From contig JAYYEV010000063.1 of NCBI GenBank assembly GCA_036159515.1, forward strand, positions 1 to 47,993: DNA of 47,993 nucleotides. The letters run 5' to 3'. The notes below the pieces were generated by a model. That model was not told the origin of the DNA, did not search any database, and saw only the letters and a program-made list of their open reading frames with translations. Origin of the DNA: GCA-002727735 sp036159515 (lineage in GTDB: Bacteria; Bacteroidota; Bacteroidia; Flavobacteriales_D; Parvicellaceae). Below, in pieces: positions 17,127 to 24,170 of the stretch (position 1 is its first letter; every line of letters starts with the position of its first letter). Made by a program: the position numbers and the translations under genes.

Positions 17127-17146
17127 TTTACTTTTGTAAAAGTAAA
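17127..17146. promoter_or_regulatory. 20-base palindrome between gldB and the divergent barrel gene
   Basis: TTTACTTTTGTAAAAGTAAA has nine-base perfect arms around a central GT. It begins two bases before the gldB start codon. On the plus strand it contains an exact TAnnTTTG element (TACTTTTG, 17129-17136). On the minus strand the same palindrome gives TACTTTTA, one mismatch from consensus. It may act as back-to-back promoter elements, an operator, or both. Confidence 0.5.
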
Positions 17147-17187
17147 ACTTGTTGCCTAAAGTTTATGATTTAATAAATATACTTTCT

Positions 17188-18090
17188 ATGAAAAATTTAA
17201 TTCTTATTTCGATTTTAATCATTTGTCCTTTAACTGTAGAGATAAACGCACAGGAATCTGGCGACCCAATTGTGAAAATGAACAATGAAAAAGACGCTAA
17301 ACTGAGGTTTGGTTTAACAGGAATGGGATCAATTGATTGGATTACTCCTGAGAATAAAAAGAAATTTTTATCTGGTGGTGCAGGCTTGGGTTATGGGTGG
17401 GGTCCACAATTAGAATTTAGAATAAATCAAAAAACTAGACTAAGAACAGGCTTTAATTTATATAGTTCGTATAGTTCAATTGACTATTCACCCGAAGACT
17501 TATCTTTTGATTCCGTTTACTTTTTCTTAGATGTAGACGAAAATTATGTAGACTGGGACGAGGCTATTACTGAAGAAAATGGAGTGTATGCAACAGCAAA
17601 TAATATTTCTTTATATCACCTAAAAAAGAGACAGTTTAGATCAAATTTTGTTAATGTTCCATTATCTATCAAAATGAAAACAAATGAAATTGGGTATTTC
17701 ACTTATTTTGGTGAATTTGGAGCACTTTTTGGGTTTAAAACTAGGTCAACTTCAGAAGATAATTGTCTAATCGCTGAAATTGATTCCCTAGGTGTTCTTT
17801 CTATTCCAGCAAATACCAGTACAGATTTAATCACAAAAACAGATATAGACTTTTCTAAAGGGACTCAACCCGTTAGAGCTGCAATCACAGTAGGGTTAGG
17901 AGCTGAATATAATTTTTCGGGATCTACCTCCTTGTTTTTTAGTGCTCATTTTGTATATGATTTTGTTAATTCAATGAGATCAGATAAAAATGAACCATTC
18001 TTAAGAAGAAAATATAATGATGAATTTGACCCTGTTGGTGCTTTTTCAGCAATGAGATCCGCAAGGTTAAGTGTTGGAATATTATTTTAA
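17188..18090 (+). CDS. Outer-membrane beta-barrel protein (porin-like)
   Basis: I place the start at ATG 17188, which gives a signal peptide (MKNLILISILIICPLTVEINAQ) of 22 residues. A longer TTG start at 17149 would add a hydrophilic stretch in front of it. The mature part (about 278 residues) has alternating barrel strands such as RFGLTGMGSIDWI and TRLRTGFNLYSSYSS, and ends with a strand ARLSVGILF finishing in Phe. This is the outer-membrane beta-barrel class common in Bacteroidota; substrate or partner is unknown. It is divergent to gldB and 39 bases before nadE. Confidence 0.6.
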   Translation: MKNLILISILIICPLTVEINAQESGDPIVKMNNEKDAKLRFGLTGMGSIDWITPENKKKFLSGGAGLGYGWGPQLEFRINQKTRLRTGFNLYSSYSSIDYSPEDLSFDSVYFFLDVDENYVDWDEAITEENGVYATANNISLYHLKKRQFRSNFVNVPLSIKMKTNEIGYFTYFGEFGALFGFKTRSTSEDNCLIAEIDSLGVLSIPANTSTDLITKTDIDFSKGTQPVRAAITVGLGAEYNFSGSTSLFFSAHFVYDFVNSMRSDKNEPFLRRKYNDEFDPVGAFSAMRSARLSVGILF

Positions 18091-18129
18091 ACAAGAAATT
18101 ATTACCATCAAAATGTTGTAATTTCAATT

Positions 18130-18906
18130 ATGGAATTTAGCAACGTTGAAACTCACATTACAAACTGGTTATCAAACTACCTTGATTCGTCTACTCTGAA
18201 GGGCTTCGTGGTAGGTGTCTCTGGAGGTGTTGATTCGGCCGTAACATCCACACTCTGTGCAAAAACTAAAAAACAGACATTGGTCATTAACATGCCTATA
18301 CTTCAAAATGCACAACAATTTGACCGGAGTATTGAACACATAAATTGGTTAGAAAAAAAATTTGAAAATGTCAGAGGGATTGAGGTTGATTTAACACCAG
18401 TTTTTGATGCATACAGAACTACATTACCTAATCAATTTCAAGATGATCTCTCACTGGCCAATTTACGTTCACGGATTAGGATGGCTACTCTTTTTCAATT
18501 TGCTTCAAACCAAAAATTACTAGTGGCAGGAACTGGAAATAAGGTAGAGGACTTTGGAGTAGGTTTTTATACAAAATATGGTGACGGTGGGGTTGATATA
18601 TCTCCTATAGCGGACTTAATGAAAACGGAAGTCTTTGGACTGGCAAAACACCTTGGGATTATTGAATCTATTCAAAACGCGCCTCCGACCGATGGTCTTT
18701 GGGATGATGACCGAAGTGATGAAGATCAACTTGGTGCTTCATACAGTGAGTTGGAATGGGCTATGCAATATTTGGAACAAAAAAATTCTCAAAAATTAAC
18801 TCCTCGTCAGAGCGAGGTGCTGGCGATATACAATACCTTTCATAGTGCCAATAAACATAAGATGTTACCCATCCCAGTTTGTGAAATCCCCGAAAATTTA
18901 AGATAA
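18130..18906 (+). CDS. nadE: Ammonia-dependent NAD+ synthetase
   Basis: NadE makes NAD from deamido-NAD, ATP and ammonia. The 258 residues carry the ATP-pyrophosphatase P-loop SGGVDSAVTS (about 30-39), the NLRSRIRMATLFQFA segment (about 107-121), GTGNKVEDFGVGFYTKYGDGGVD (about 136-158) and PTDGLWDDDRSDEDQLG. There is no N-terminal nitrilase/glutaminase domain, so it uses free ammonia. It ends one base before the stop of the convergent ferredoxin gene. nadE next to gldB is a frequent arrangement in flavobacteria. Confidence 0.95.
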   Translation: MEFSNVETHITNWLSNYLDSSTLKGFVVGVSGGVDSAVTSTLCAKTKKQTLVINMPILQNAQQFDRSIEHINWLEKKFENVRGIEVDLTPVFDAYRTTLPNQFQDDLSLANLRSRIRMATLFQFASNQKLLVAGTGNKVEDFGVGFYTKYGDGGVDISPIADLMKTEVFGLAKHLGIIESIQNAPPTDGLWDDDRSDEDQLGASYSELEWAMQYLEQKNSQKLTPRQSEVLAIYNTFHSANKHKMLPIPVCEIPENLR

Positions 18907-18907
18907 G

Positions 18908-19231
18908 CTACTGCTCTGGTGCTAACTCAACTTGTATTCCATCTAAAGATGTAGAAAGTTTTAATTGACAAGAAAGTCTGCTGTTGTCTTTCGAATCCCA
19001 ACTTTCATCCAGCATTGCCATTTCTTCGCTTGACTTTTCTGCTAATTTATGTTCAGATAAGATATATACGTGACAAGATGCACACATTGCCATACCTCCG
19101 CAGGTGCCGTCGACTGGAAATTCATTCATTTTAAGCAATTCCATCAGATTTAAATTCATATCCGTTGGACCAGACAATTGATGTTCATTTCCTGAACGAT
19201 CAATAACGCTTATCTTAATGTCACTTTTCAA
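18908..19231 (-). CDS. 2Fe-2S ferredoxin (adrenodoxin type)
   Basis: The 107-residue protein holds cysteines at 44, 50, 53 and 88 in the pattern C-x5-C-x2-C...C (GTCGGMAMCASCHV and RLSCQL), the ligand set of adrenodoxin/ISC-type 2Fe-2S ferredoxins. It carries single electrons in the cytosol. Its start overlaps the upstream ferredoxin-NADP reductase gene by 11 bases, so the two form a translationally coupled NADPH-to-ferredoxin electron pair. The final acceptor is not visible here. Confidence 0.9.
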   Translation of the reverse strand: MKSDIKISVIDRSGNEHQLSGPTDMNLNLMELLKMNEFPVDGTCGGMAMCASCHVYILSEHKLAEKSSEEMAMLDESWDSKDNSRLSCQLKLSTSLDGIQVELAPEQ

Positions 19232-20237
19232 AACCTGCTATTCCCGTAACGGTGGTGTATTTGAGTACATTATTTTTTTCTGGGTAAATTCGTTTAAAAG
19301 CGGATTGAACCATAATGGCAGCTTCATGAAAACCACACAGAATTAGTTTTAGCTTACCTTCGTAGGTGTTCACATCACCTATTGCATAAATCCCTTCGAT
19401 ATTGGTAGAATAATCTTTTGCATTATTCACTTTAATGGCATTTTTTTCAATTTCCAAACCCCAGTCAGCAATTGGTCCCAGCTTTGGAGTTAACCCAAAT
19501 AAAGGAAACCATTGTTCGCATTTTAATATAATATCTTCATTTGATTTAGTTTTCACAGATAGATGTAATTTTTCATTTTCTTTTTCCACTTTTTTAACTT
19601 CAGCGTTAAGAATCATTTTCATCCAGCCCTTTTCACTATAATCAATGGCTTTTTGTACGGAATCGTTATGTGCTCTAAAACTTTCACTTCGGTGAATTAA
19701 AGTCACAGTCCCTTTTTGTTTTTCTGTGAAATACAACGCCCAATCTAATGCAGAATCTCCACCGCCGGAGATTACAATTTCTTTCTTTTCATAAACCTCG
19801 GGATCTTTTACTATGTAATGGATTCCTTGTTCTTCGAATTTAAGGAGGTTTTCCACTGGAGGCTTTCGAGGTGTAAAAACACCAAGACCACCTGCTATAG
19901 CCACTATTGGTGCTACGTGTTCTGTCCCTTTGTTTGTATATACATGAAATTGTCCATTTTCATCTTTACTTATCCTTTCTGCCGATTCACCCAATGTAAA
20001 CCCTGGGTTAAATGGACTTATTTGTTCCATTAGTTTATCTACTAAATCATGGGCTAAAATACTAGGGTAACCAGGGATATCATAAATGGGTTTTTTTGGA
20101 TAAATTTCTGCACATTGTCCACCTGGTTGAGGTAAGGCGTCTATAAGATGACATCTCAATTTTAGTAGTCCAGCTTCAAACACGGTAAATAACCCTACTG
20201 GTCCAGCTCCAATGATTATAATATCAGTTTGTATCAA
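19221..20237 (-). CDS. Ferredoxin-NADP reductase, thioredoxin-reductase-like type
   Basis: The 338-residue flavoprotein has an FAD-binding GAGPVGLFTVFEAG (about 10-23), GQCAEIYPKKPIYDIPG, an NADPH-binding ISGGGDSALDWAL (about 155-167) and YAIGDVNTYEGKLKLI for FAD near the C-terminus. It resembles thioredoxin reductase but lacks the CxxC active site that would sit in the NADPH domain, so it belongs to the YumC-like ferredoxin-NADP reductases. The ferredoxin gene directly downstream supports this. A near-consensus promoter precedes it. Confidence 0.92.
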   Translation of the reverse strand: MIQTDIIIIGAGPVGLFTVFEAGLLKLRCHLIDALPQPGGQCAEIYPKKPIYDIPGYPSILAHDLVDKLMEQISPFNPGFTLGESAERISKDENGQFHVYTNKGTEHVAPIVAIAGGLGVFTPRKPPVENLLKFEEQGIHYIVKDPEVYEKKEIVISGGGDSALDWALYFTEKQKGTVTLIHRSESFRAHNDSVQKAIDYSEKGWMKMILNAEVKKVEKENEKLHLSVKTKSNEDIILKCEQWFPLFGLTPKLGPIADWGLEIEKNAIKVNNAKDYSTNIEGIYAIGDVNTYEGKLKLILCGFHEAAIMVQSAFKRIYPEKNNVLKYTTVTGIAGFEK

Positions 20238-20280
20238 GAGGATTTATGTTTAAAATTAATGACTTGATTTAAGTAGACCG

Positions 20281-20310
20281 CAAAGGTAATTGATGATTTT
20301 AAACTAACAA
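20281..20310 (-). promoter_or_regulatory. Promoter of the ferredoxin reductase-ferredoxin operon
   Basis: Reading the minus strand, TTG (20310-20308), a 19-base spacer and TACCTTTG (20288-20281) match the Bacteroidota consensus TTG-spacer-TAnnTTTG. Transcription would begin near 20275, leaving a leader of about 38 bases before the start codon at 20237. Confidence 0.7.
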
Positions 20311-20334
20311 TTATTTTCACTTAAATGAAATGAT

Positions 20335-20342
20335 TACATTTG
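20335..20342 (+). promoter_or_regulatory. Candidate -7 element for the hpt-adk-obg operon
   Basis: TACATTTG is an exact TAnnTTTG. No good -33 TTG is present; TTA at 20311-20313 is the closest. A start near 20348 would give a leader of about 10 bases before the hpt ATG at 20358. Confidence 0.5.
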
Positions 20343-20357
20343 ATTTTGAATTTTGAA

Positions 20358-20900
20358 ATGAAACAGGTTAAACTTTTAGATAAATCGTTTCGTCTATTTA
20401 TCGATTCTAACAAAATAAAAAAATCTATTGATGATTTATCTACAATTATTAATAATGATTATAAACACACCTGTCCACTTTTTGTTTGTGTTTTAAATGG
20501 TTCATTTCTTTTTGCAGCAGATTTACTAAGGAGATTTGAACATCAATGCGAAGTGTCATTCATTAAAATTTCTTCTTATCAAGGGACTTCATCAACAGGG
20601 AATTTAAAGGAATTAATCGGCTTGAATGAGCAGATAAATGGAAGAGACATCATTGTGGTAGAAGATATAGTGGACACGGGCAATACTCTTGAGGGAGTAT
20701 ATGAAGAATTACTAAAGCATAAACCAAAGTCTATTCAAGCTGCAACGCTGCTATTTAAGCCAAATGCATACCAAAAAACAATTGAGGTAAAATACAGTGC
20801 ATTAAAAGTAGGAAATGAATTTTTAGTAGGGTTCGGTCTTGATTATAACGGTTTAGGAAGAAATTTAGAAGATATCTATATTATAAATGAAACAAGTTAA
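20358..20900 (+). CDS. hpt: Hypoxanthine phosphoribosyltransferase
   Basis: This purine-salvage enzyme makes IMP or GMP from hypoxanthine or guanine and PRPP. I choose ATG 20358 (MKQVKLLDKSFRLFI, 180 residues) over a TTG 18 bases earlier that overlaps the promoter region. LNGSFLFAADLLRR (about 45-58), SSYQGTSSTG and the PRPP-binding VVEDIVDTGNTL (about 95-107) are diagnostic, as is FLVGFGLDYNGLGRNL near the end. It leads an apparent operon with adk, obg, a PAP2 gene and crcB. Confidence 0.94.
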   Translation: MKQVKLLDKSFRLFIDSNKIKKSIDDLSTIINNDYKHTCPLFVCVLNGSFLFAADLLRRFEHQCEVSFIKISSYQGTSSTGNLKELIGLNEQINGRDIIVVEDIVDTGNTLEGVYEELLKHKPKSIQAATLLFKPNAYQKTIEVKYSALKVGNEFLVGFGLDYNGLGRNLEDIYIINETS

Positions 20901-20901
20901 T

Positions 20902-21471
20902 ATGCTAAATATTGTATTATTTGGACCTCCTGGTGCAGGAAAGGGGACTCAGGCAGAAAATATTAAAGAACATTACCAATTAATTCACTTATCCACAGGA
21001 GATATTTTTAGAAAAAATATTAGTGAGTCAACAGAATTAGGAAAACTTGCTAAAAGTTTTATGGATAAAGGTGAATTAGTGCCCGACGAAGTAACTATTC
21101 AGATGCTAGAATCAGAAGTAAATAAATATAATGACTCCAATGGGTTCATTTTTGATGGCTTTCCAAGAACTACTCAGCAGGCAGATGCATTGGATAAGTA
21201 TCTTCACAGCATAGGTACAGAAGTAACCAAGATGATTGCATTAAATGTTCCTGAAGAAGAGCTTGTAAAAAGATTATTGAATAGAGGTAAAGAAAGTGGA
21301 AGAACGGACGATCAAAATGAAGATGTAATTACCAATAGAATTCAAGTTTATGAGAAAAATACTGCAGTTTTAGCTGATTTTTATCACGCCCAATCCAAAC
21401 TTGAAAATGTGAATGGAATAGGGTCGATTGATGAAGTGACAAATAGAATTTTTAGTGCTATTGACAATTAA
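20902..21471 (+). CDS. adk: Adenylate kinase
   Basis: Adk interconverts AMP plus ATP with two ADP. The start at ATG 20902 gives MLNIVLFGPPGAGKGTQ, the standard N-terminus, one base after the hpt stop; a start 15 bases earlier would overlap hpt. The P-loop is at 8-16, LSTGDIFRKNI and DGFPRTTQQADALD bind the nucleotides. The LID region is short and lacks zinc-binding cysteines, giving 189 residues. In many bacteria adk sits between secY and map; here it is next to hpt and obg. Confidence 0.96.
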   Translation: MLNIVLFGPPGAGKGTQAENIKEHYQLIHLSTGDIFRKNISESTELGKLAKSFMDKGELVPDEVTIQMLESEVNKYNDSNGFIFDGFPRTTQQADALDKYLHSIGTEVTKMIALNVPEEELVKRLLNRGKESGRTDDQNEDVITNRIQVYEKNTAVLADFYHAQSKLENVNGIGSIDEVTNRIFSAIDN

Positions 21472-21476
21472 CCCTC

Positions 21477-22478
21477 ATGTCAAACAGTAATTTTGTTGAT
21501 TATGTGAAAATCTGTTGCAGATCTGGAAAAGGTGGAGCTGGATCTAAGCATTTCCATAGGGATAGAACCACTGCTAAAGGAGGTCCTGATGGAGGTGATG
21601 GAGGGAGAGGAGGTCATGTTATTTTACGAGGTAATAAGCAAATTTGGACATTACTAAATTTAAAGTATAGAAAACATGTAATCGCTGAACATGGTGACTC
21701 TGGAAGTGCAAATTTAAAAACGGGTAAAAATGGTAAAGATGAAATTTTAGAAGTTCCATTAGGAACAGTAGCTAAAGATGCAGAAACTGGAGAATTTATT
21801 TGTGAAATAACCAAAGATGGAGAGGAAATAGTATTGTTAAAGGGAGGAAAAGGTGGACTAGGAAATAATCATTTTAAATCATCTACCAACCAGGCACCAA
21901 GATATGCTCAGCCCGGAGAGTCAGGAAAAGAAGAATGGAAAATACTAGAGTTAAAAGTATTAGCTGACGTTGGACTTGTTGGGTTTCCCAATGCAGGAAA
22001 ATCTACTCTCCTTTCCGTGCTTTCAGCAGCTAAACCGGAAATTGCAAATTATCCATTTACAACTCTAGTCCCTAATCTAGGTATCGTTGCTTACAGAGAC
22101 CATAAGTCGTTCGTTATGGCGGATATTCCTGGTATAATTGAGGGTGCACATAAAGGAAAAGGTCTTGGACATCGTTTTTTAAGACATATTGAACGTAATT
22201 CGGTTTTATTATTTATGATTCCAGCTGACACGGATGACATTTTAAAAGAGTATAAAATATTATTAAATGAATTGGCACAATATAATCCTGATTTATTAGA
22301 CAAAGAGAGATTACTTGCCATCACAAAATGTGATTTGTTGGATGATGAATTAATGGCCGAGCTTAAAAACGAATTTCCTAGGGATATTGAGGTTGTATGT
22401 ATTTCCTCTGTTTCACAACAAGGGCTAACGGAACTAAAAGATGAAATTTGGAAACTTATTCATTATGAGTTGGATTGA
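21477..22478 (+). CDS. obgE: GTPase ObgE/CgtA
   Basis: Obg is a ribosome-associated GTPase that monitors 50S assembly. The glycine-rich Obg fold occupies about 1-160 (GGAGSKHFHRDRTTAKGGPDGG and GGKGGLGNNHFKSSTNQAPR). The G domain follows with VGFPNAGKSTLLS (about 167-179), ADIPGIIEGAHKGKGLG and the TKCD base motif. The protein ends after the G domain at 333 residues, without the C-terminal OCT domain of some homologues. It begins five bases after adk and overlaps the PAP2 gene by 14 bases. Confidence 0.96.
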   Translation: MSNSNFVDYVKICCRSGKGGAGSKHFHRDRTTAKGGPDGGDGGRGGHVILRGNKQIWTLLNLKYRKHVIAEHGDSGSANLKTGKNGKDEILEVPLGTVAKDAETGEFICEITKDGEEIVLLKGGKGGLGNNHFKSSTNQAPRYAQPGESGKEEWKILELKVLADVGLVGFPNAGKSTLLSVLSAAKPEIANYPFTTLVPNLGIVAYRDHKSFVMADIPGIIEGAHKGKGLGHRFLRHIERNSVLLFMIPADTDDILKEYKILLNELAQYNPDLLDKERLLAITKCDLLDDELMAELKNEFPRDIEVVCISSVSQQGLTELKDEIWKLIHYELD

Positions 22479-23022
22479 ACAATTAGATCATAAACTTATT
22501 TTTTTATTAAATGGTAATAATCAACCGATCTTAGACCAATTGATGTGGGTGGTAAGTGATCCTATATTTGGGATCCCATTCTATATATTTTTTCTTTTTT
22601 TAGTTTATAAAACTAGGGGAGCCAAATCAACTTTAGTAATTTTTATCATTACATCCGTTGCGGTTGGATTAACAGATTTTACAGCTCAGAATTTATTTAA
22701 GGAAACCATTCAGCGTTACAGGCCAAGCCACCATTTAACTTTATCTCAAGATCTGAATTTTGTTTCGGGATATAGAGGTGGTCAGTATGGATTTATTTCC
22801 AATCATGCCTCTAATATGGCATGTGTTGCTTTTTCCATATATCTTTATGTAAAAAAGAAGTACCATTATTTGTGGTTATTCTTTTTGTTTTTTGTAGTAC
22901 TGATTTCTTACAGTAGAATTTACTTAGGAGTGCACTATCCTACAGATATTATAGGGGGATGGATATGGGTTTCGTTAATTGCATATTCCTTTTATTTCTT
23001 TTCAAAAAAAATCATTTTATGA
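22465..23022 (+). CDS. PAP2-family membrane phosphatase
   Basis: The ATG at 22465 gives MSWIEQLDHKLIFLLNG, 185 residues with about five membrane helices. The three PAP2 phosphatase motifs are present in order: KETIQRYRP (about 75-83), SNHASN (about 112-117, the usual PSGH-like motif) and SRIYLGVHYPTDIIGG (about 145-160). Likely substrates are lipid phosphates such as undecaprenyl pyrophosphate or phosphatidic acid, but the sequence does not tell which. It is coupled by overlap to obgE before it and to crcB after it (ATGA). Confidence 0.88.
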   Translation: MSWIEQLDHKLIFLLNGNNQPILDQLMWVVSDPIFGIPFYIFFLFLVYKTRGAKSTLVIFIITSVAVGLTDFTAQNLFKETIQRYRPSHHLTLSQDLNFVSGYRGGQYGFISNHASNMACVAFSIYLYVKKKYHYLWLFFLFFVVLISYSRIYLGVHYPTDIIGGWIWVSLIAYSFYFFSKKIIL

Positions 23023-23387
23023 GTTCTCTTTTTGCTGTATTTGTTGGTGGTGGTTTAGGTGCGGTTTTTCGATTTCTTATTGGGAAATACGTAATATTTT
23101 TCTATCAAGGGGTTTTCCCGCTTTCCACATTAATTGCAAATGTTTTTTCTTGTCTCGTCCTAGCGCTAATTGTGTCTAAATCCGTTGATTTTAAATGGCT
23201 TAATGATCACGTTGTGCTGTTACTAACAGTAGGATTTTGCGGAGGGTTAAGTACATTTTCGACTTACAGTTTAGAGACATTTGAATTGTTAAGAAATGGT
23301 TCTTTTGGATGGGCTCTATTGAACTTTATGATGAGTACCCTTATTTGTATTTCAGTTATTTATGTAGTGTATAGAAAATTGCTTTAG
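23019..23387 (+). CDS. crcB: Fluoride channel CrcB/Fluc
   Basis: CrcB is a small dimeric fluoride exporter of the inner membrane. From ATG 23019 the protein is 122 residues with four hydrophobic segments. VGGGLGAVFRFLIGKY (about 8-23) and GFCGGLSTFSTYSLE (about 71-85) are the family signatures, the latter holding the pore phenylalanines and the central sodium site. The start overlaps the PAP2 stop by four bases. I see no fluoride riboswitch: the gene has no leader of its own. Confidence 0.92.
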   Translation: MSSLFAVFVGGGLGAVFRFLIGKYVIFFYQGVFPLSTLIANVFSCLVLALIVSKSVDFKWLNDHVVLLLTVGFCGGLSTFSTYSLETFELLRNGSFGWALLNFMMSTLICISVIYVVYRKLL

Positions 23388-23389
23388 TA

Positions 23390-23620
23390 TCAAATTTGAC
23401 ACTCCAAAAAAATTTCAGGTAGTTTGTCTTCGTTTTCTAATGCTTCTTCTAAGCTATTAAATTTGATTTTTATTTTTTCCAAACTACATTCACAAAAAGT
23501 GCTATCTAAATTTGATGCATAGCATTCAGAAATGTACGTTTCACATTCTGTTTTGCTCCATTTTTCACAGGAAAAAAACATAATAATAAGCGTTAAAGCA
23601 AGTATTTTTCTAATCATCAT
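23390..23620 (-). CDS. Small cysteine-rich lipoprotein, unknown
   Basis: The 76-residue protein begins with a hydrophobic segment and a lipobox ending at Cys18 (MFFSC). The mature part, about 58 residues, has five further cysteines at 26, 33, 43, 45 and 74, which could form disulfides in the periplasm. I do not recognise the family. Its start overlaps the DUF4296 lipoprotein gene by 11 bases, so it is the last gene of the pyrC operon. Its stop is two bases from the convergent crcB stop. Confidence 0.65.
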   Translation of the reverse strand: MMIRKILALTLIIMFFSCEKWSKTECETYISECYASNLDSTFCECSLEKIKIKFNSLEEALENEDKLPEIFLECQI

Positions 23621-24170
23621 GTTTAGGTTTTTGTTCGTTAATCAAATCCATAAATTCTTCCAATGTATAATTCCCTAGTTTATCTTGATTTCTGGAAAAG
23701 TAATCCATAATACTATCTTTAGAAGATGTATTGAAAATGAAGTTTTTATTTACATTATGAGATTTAATGTAAGGATAATTTTTTAAAACGTGATTAATCA
23801 TATCACTTGTGTCTTTTTTTTCCATCTCATCATGTGAAATTTCTAAAAATTTAATCTCCAAACTATCTCTTATCAATTGTGTAATGCTATCTAATATAAA
23901 AGGCTTAGAGGTGTAATACAAAATTGCTTGATTTAAGTCATAGGCGGTTTTACCTGTTTTTTGAAGTTTGTCATTTACAAATAAAAAAGCACTATCTCTA
24001 TGGTATTGTTGATTTTTATTGCTCATAAACGCATCAATAAGATAAAGGTCTTCTAATATTTCTTTGAATTCTTGAACATTCATCGGAGATGAACTTGGAA
24101 TATCCTTTGGTTCATCTCTTACACATGAACCCATGAGTATACAAAAGAAGAAAAAAAGTATTTGTTTCAT
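23610..24170 (-). CDS. DUF4296 lipoprotein
   Basis: The 186-residue protein has a lipoprotein signal with Cys16 in LMGSC. The mature part starts with a flexible Ser/Pro stretch and then MNVQEFKEILEDLYLIDAFM, the characteristic beginning of the DUF4296 family, with a conserved-looking HRDSAFLFVNDKLQKTGKT. It is predicted mostly helical. The family is restricted to Bacteroidota and has no assigned function to my knowledge. It overlaps the dihydroorotase stop by four bases (ATGA); this linkage recurs across flavobacteria. Confidence 0.8.
   Translation of the reverse strand: MKQILFFFFCILMGSCVRDEPKDIPSSSPMNVQEFKEILEDLYLIDAFMSNKNQQYHRDSAFLFVNDKLQKTGKTAYDLNQAILYYTSKPFILDSITQLIRDSLEIKFLEISHDEMEKKDTSDMINHVLKNYPYIKSHNVNKNFIFNTSSKDSIMDYFSRNQDKLGNYTLEEFMDLINEQKPKHDD

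Noticed and set aside
17149..17187. TTG start for the barrel gene divergent to gldB
   Set aside because: It would put 13 non-signal residues before a clear signal peptide starting at ATG 17188.
17188..18090. PorT/SprT, a type IX secretion barrel
   Set aside because: The gene is near gldB, but length (300 residues) and sequence give no specific PorT feature; only a generic barrel can be claimed.
19221..20237. Thioredoxin reductase
   Set aside because: The overall fold and FAD/NADPH motifs match, but the CxxC redox pair is missing and a ferredoxin gene follows directly, so ferredoxin-NADP reductase fits better.
23019..23387. Fluoride riboswitch upstream of crcB
   Set aside because: The gene overlaps the preceding PAP2 gene by four bases, leaving no room for a leader, and no riboswitch-like structure was seen.
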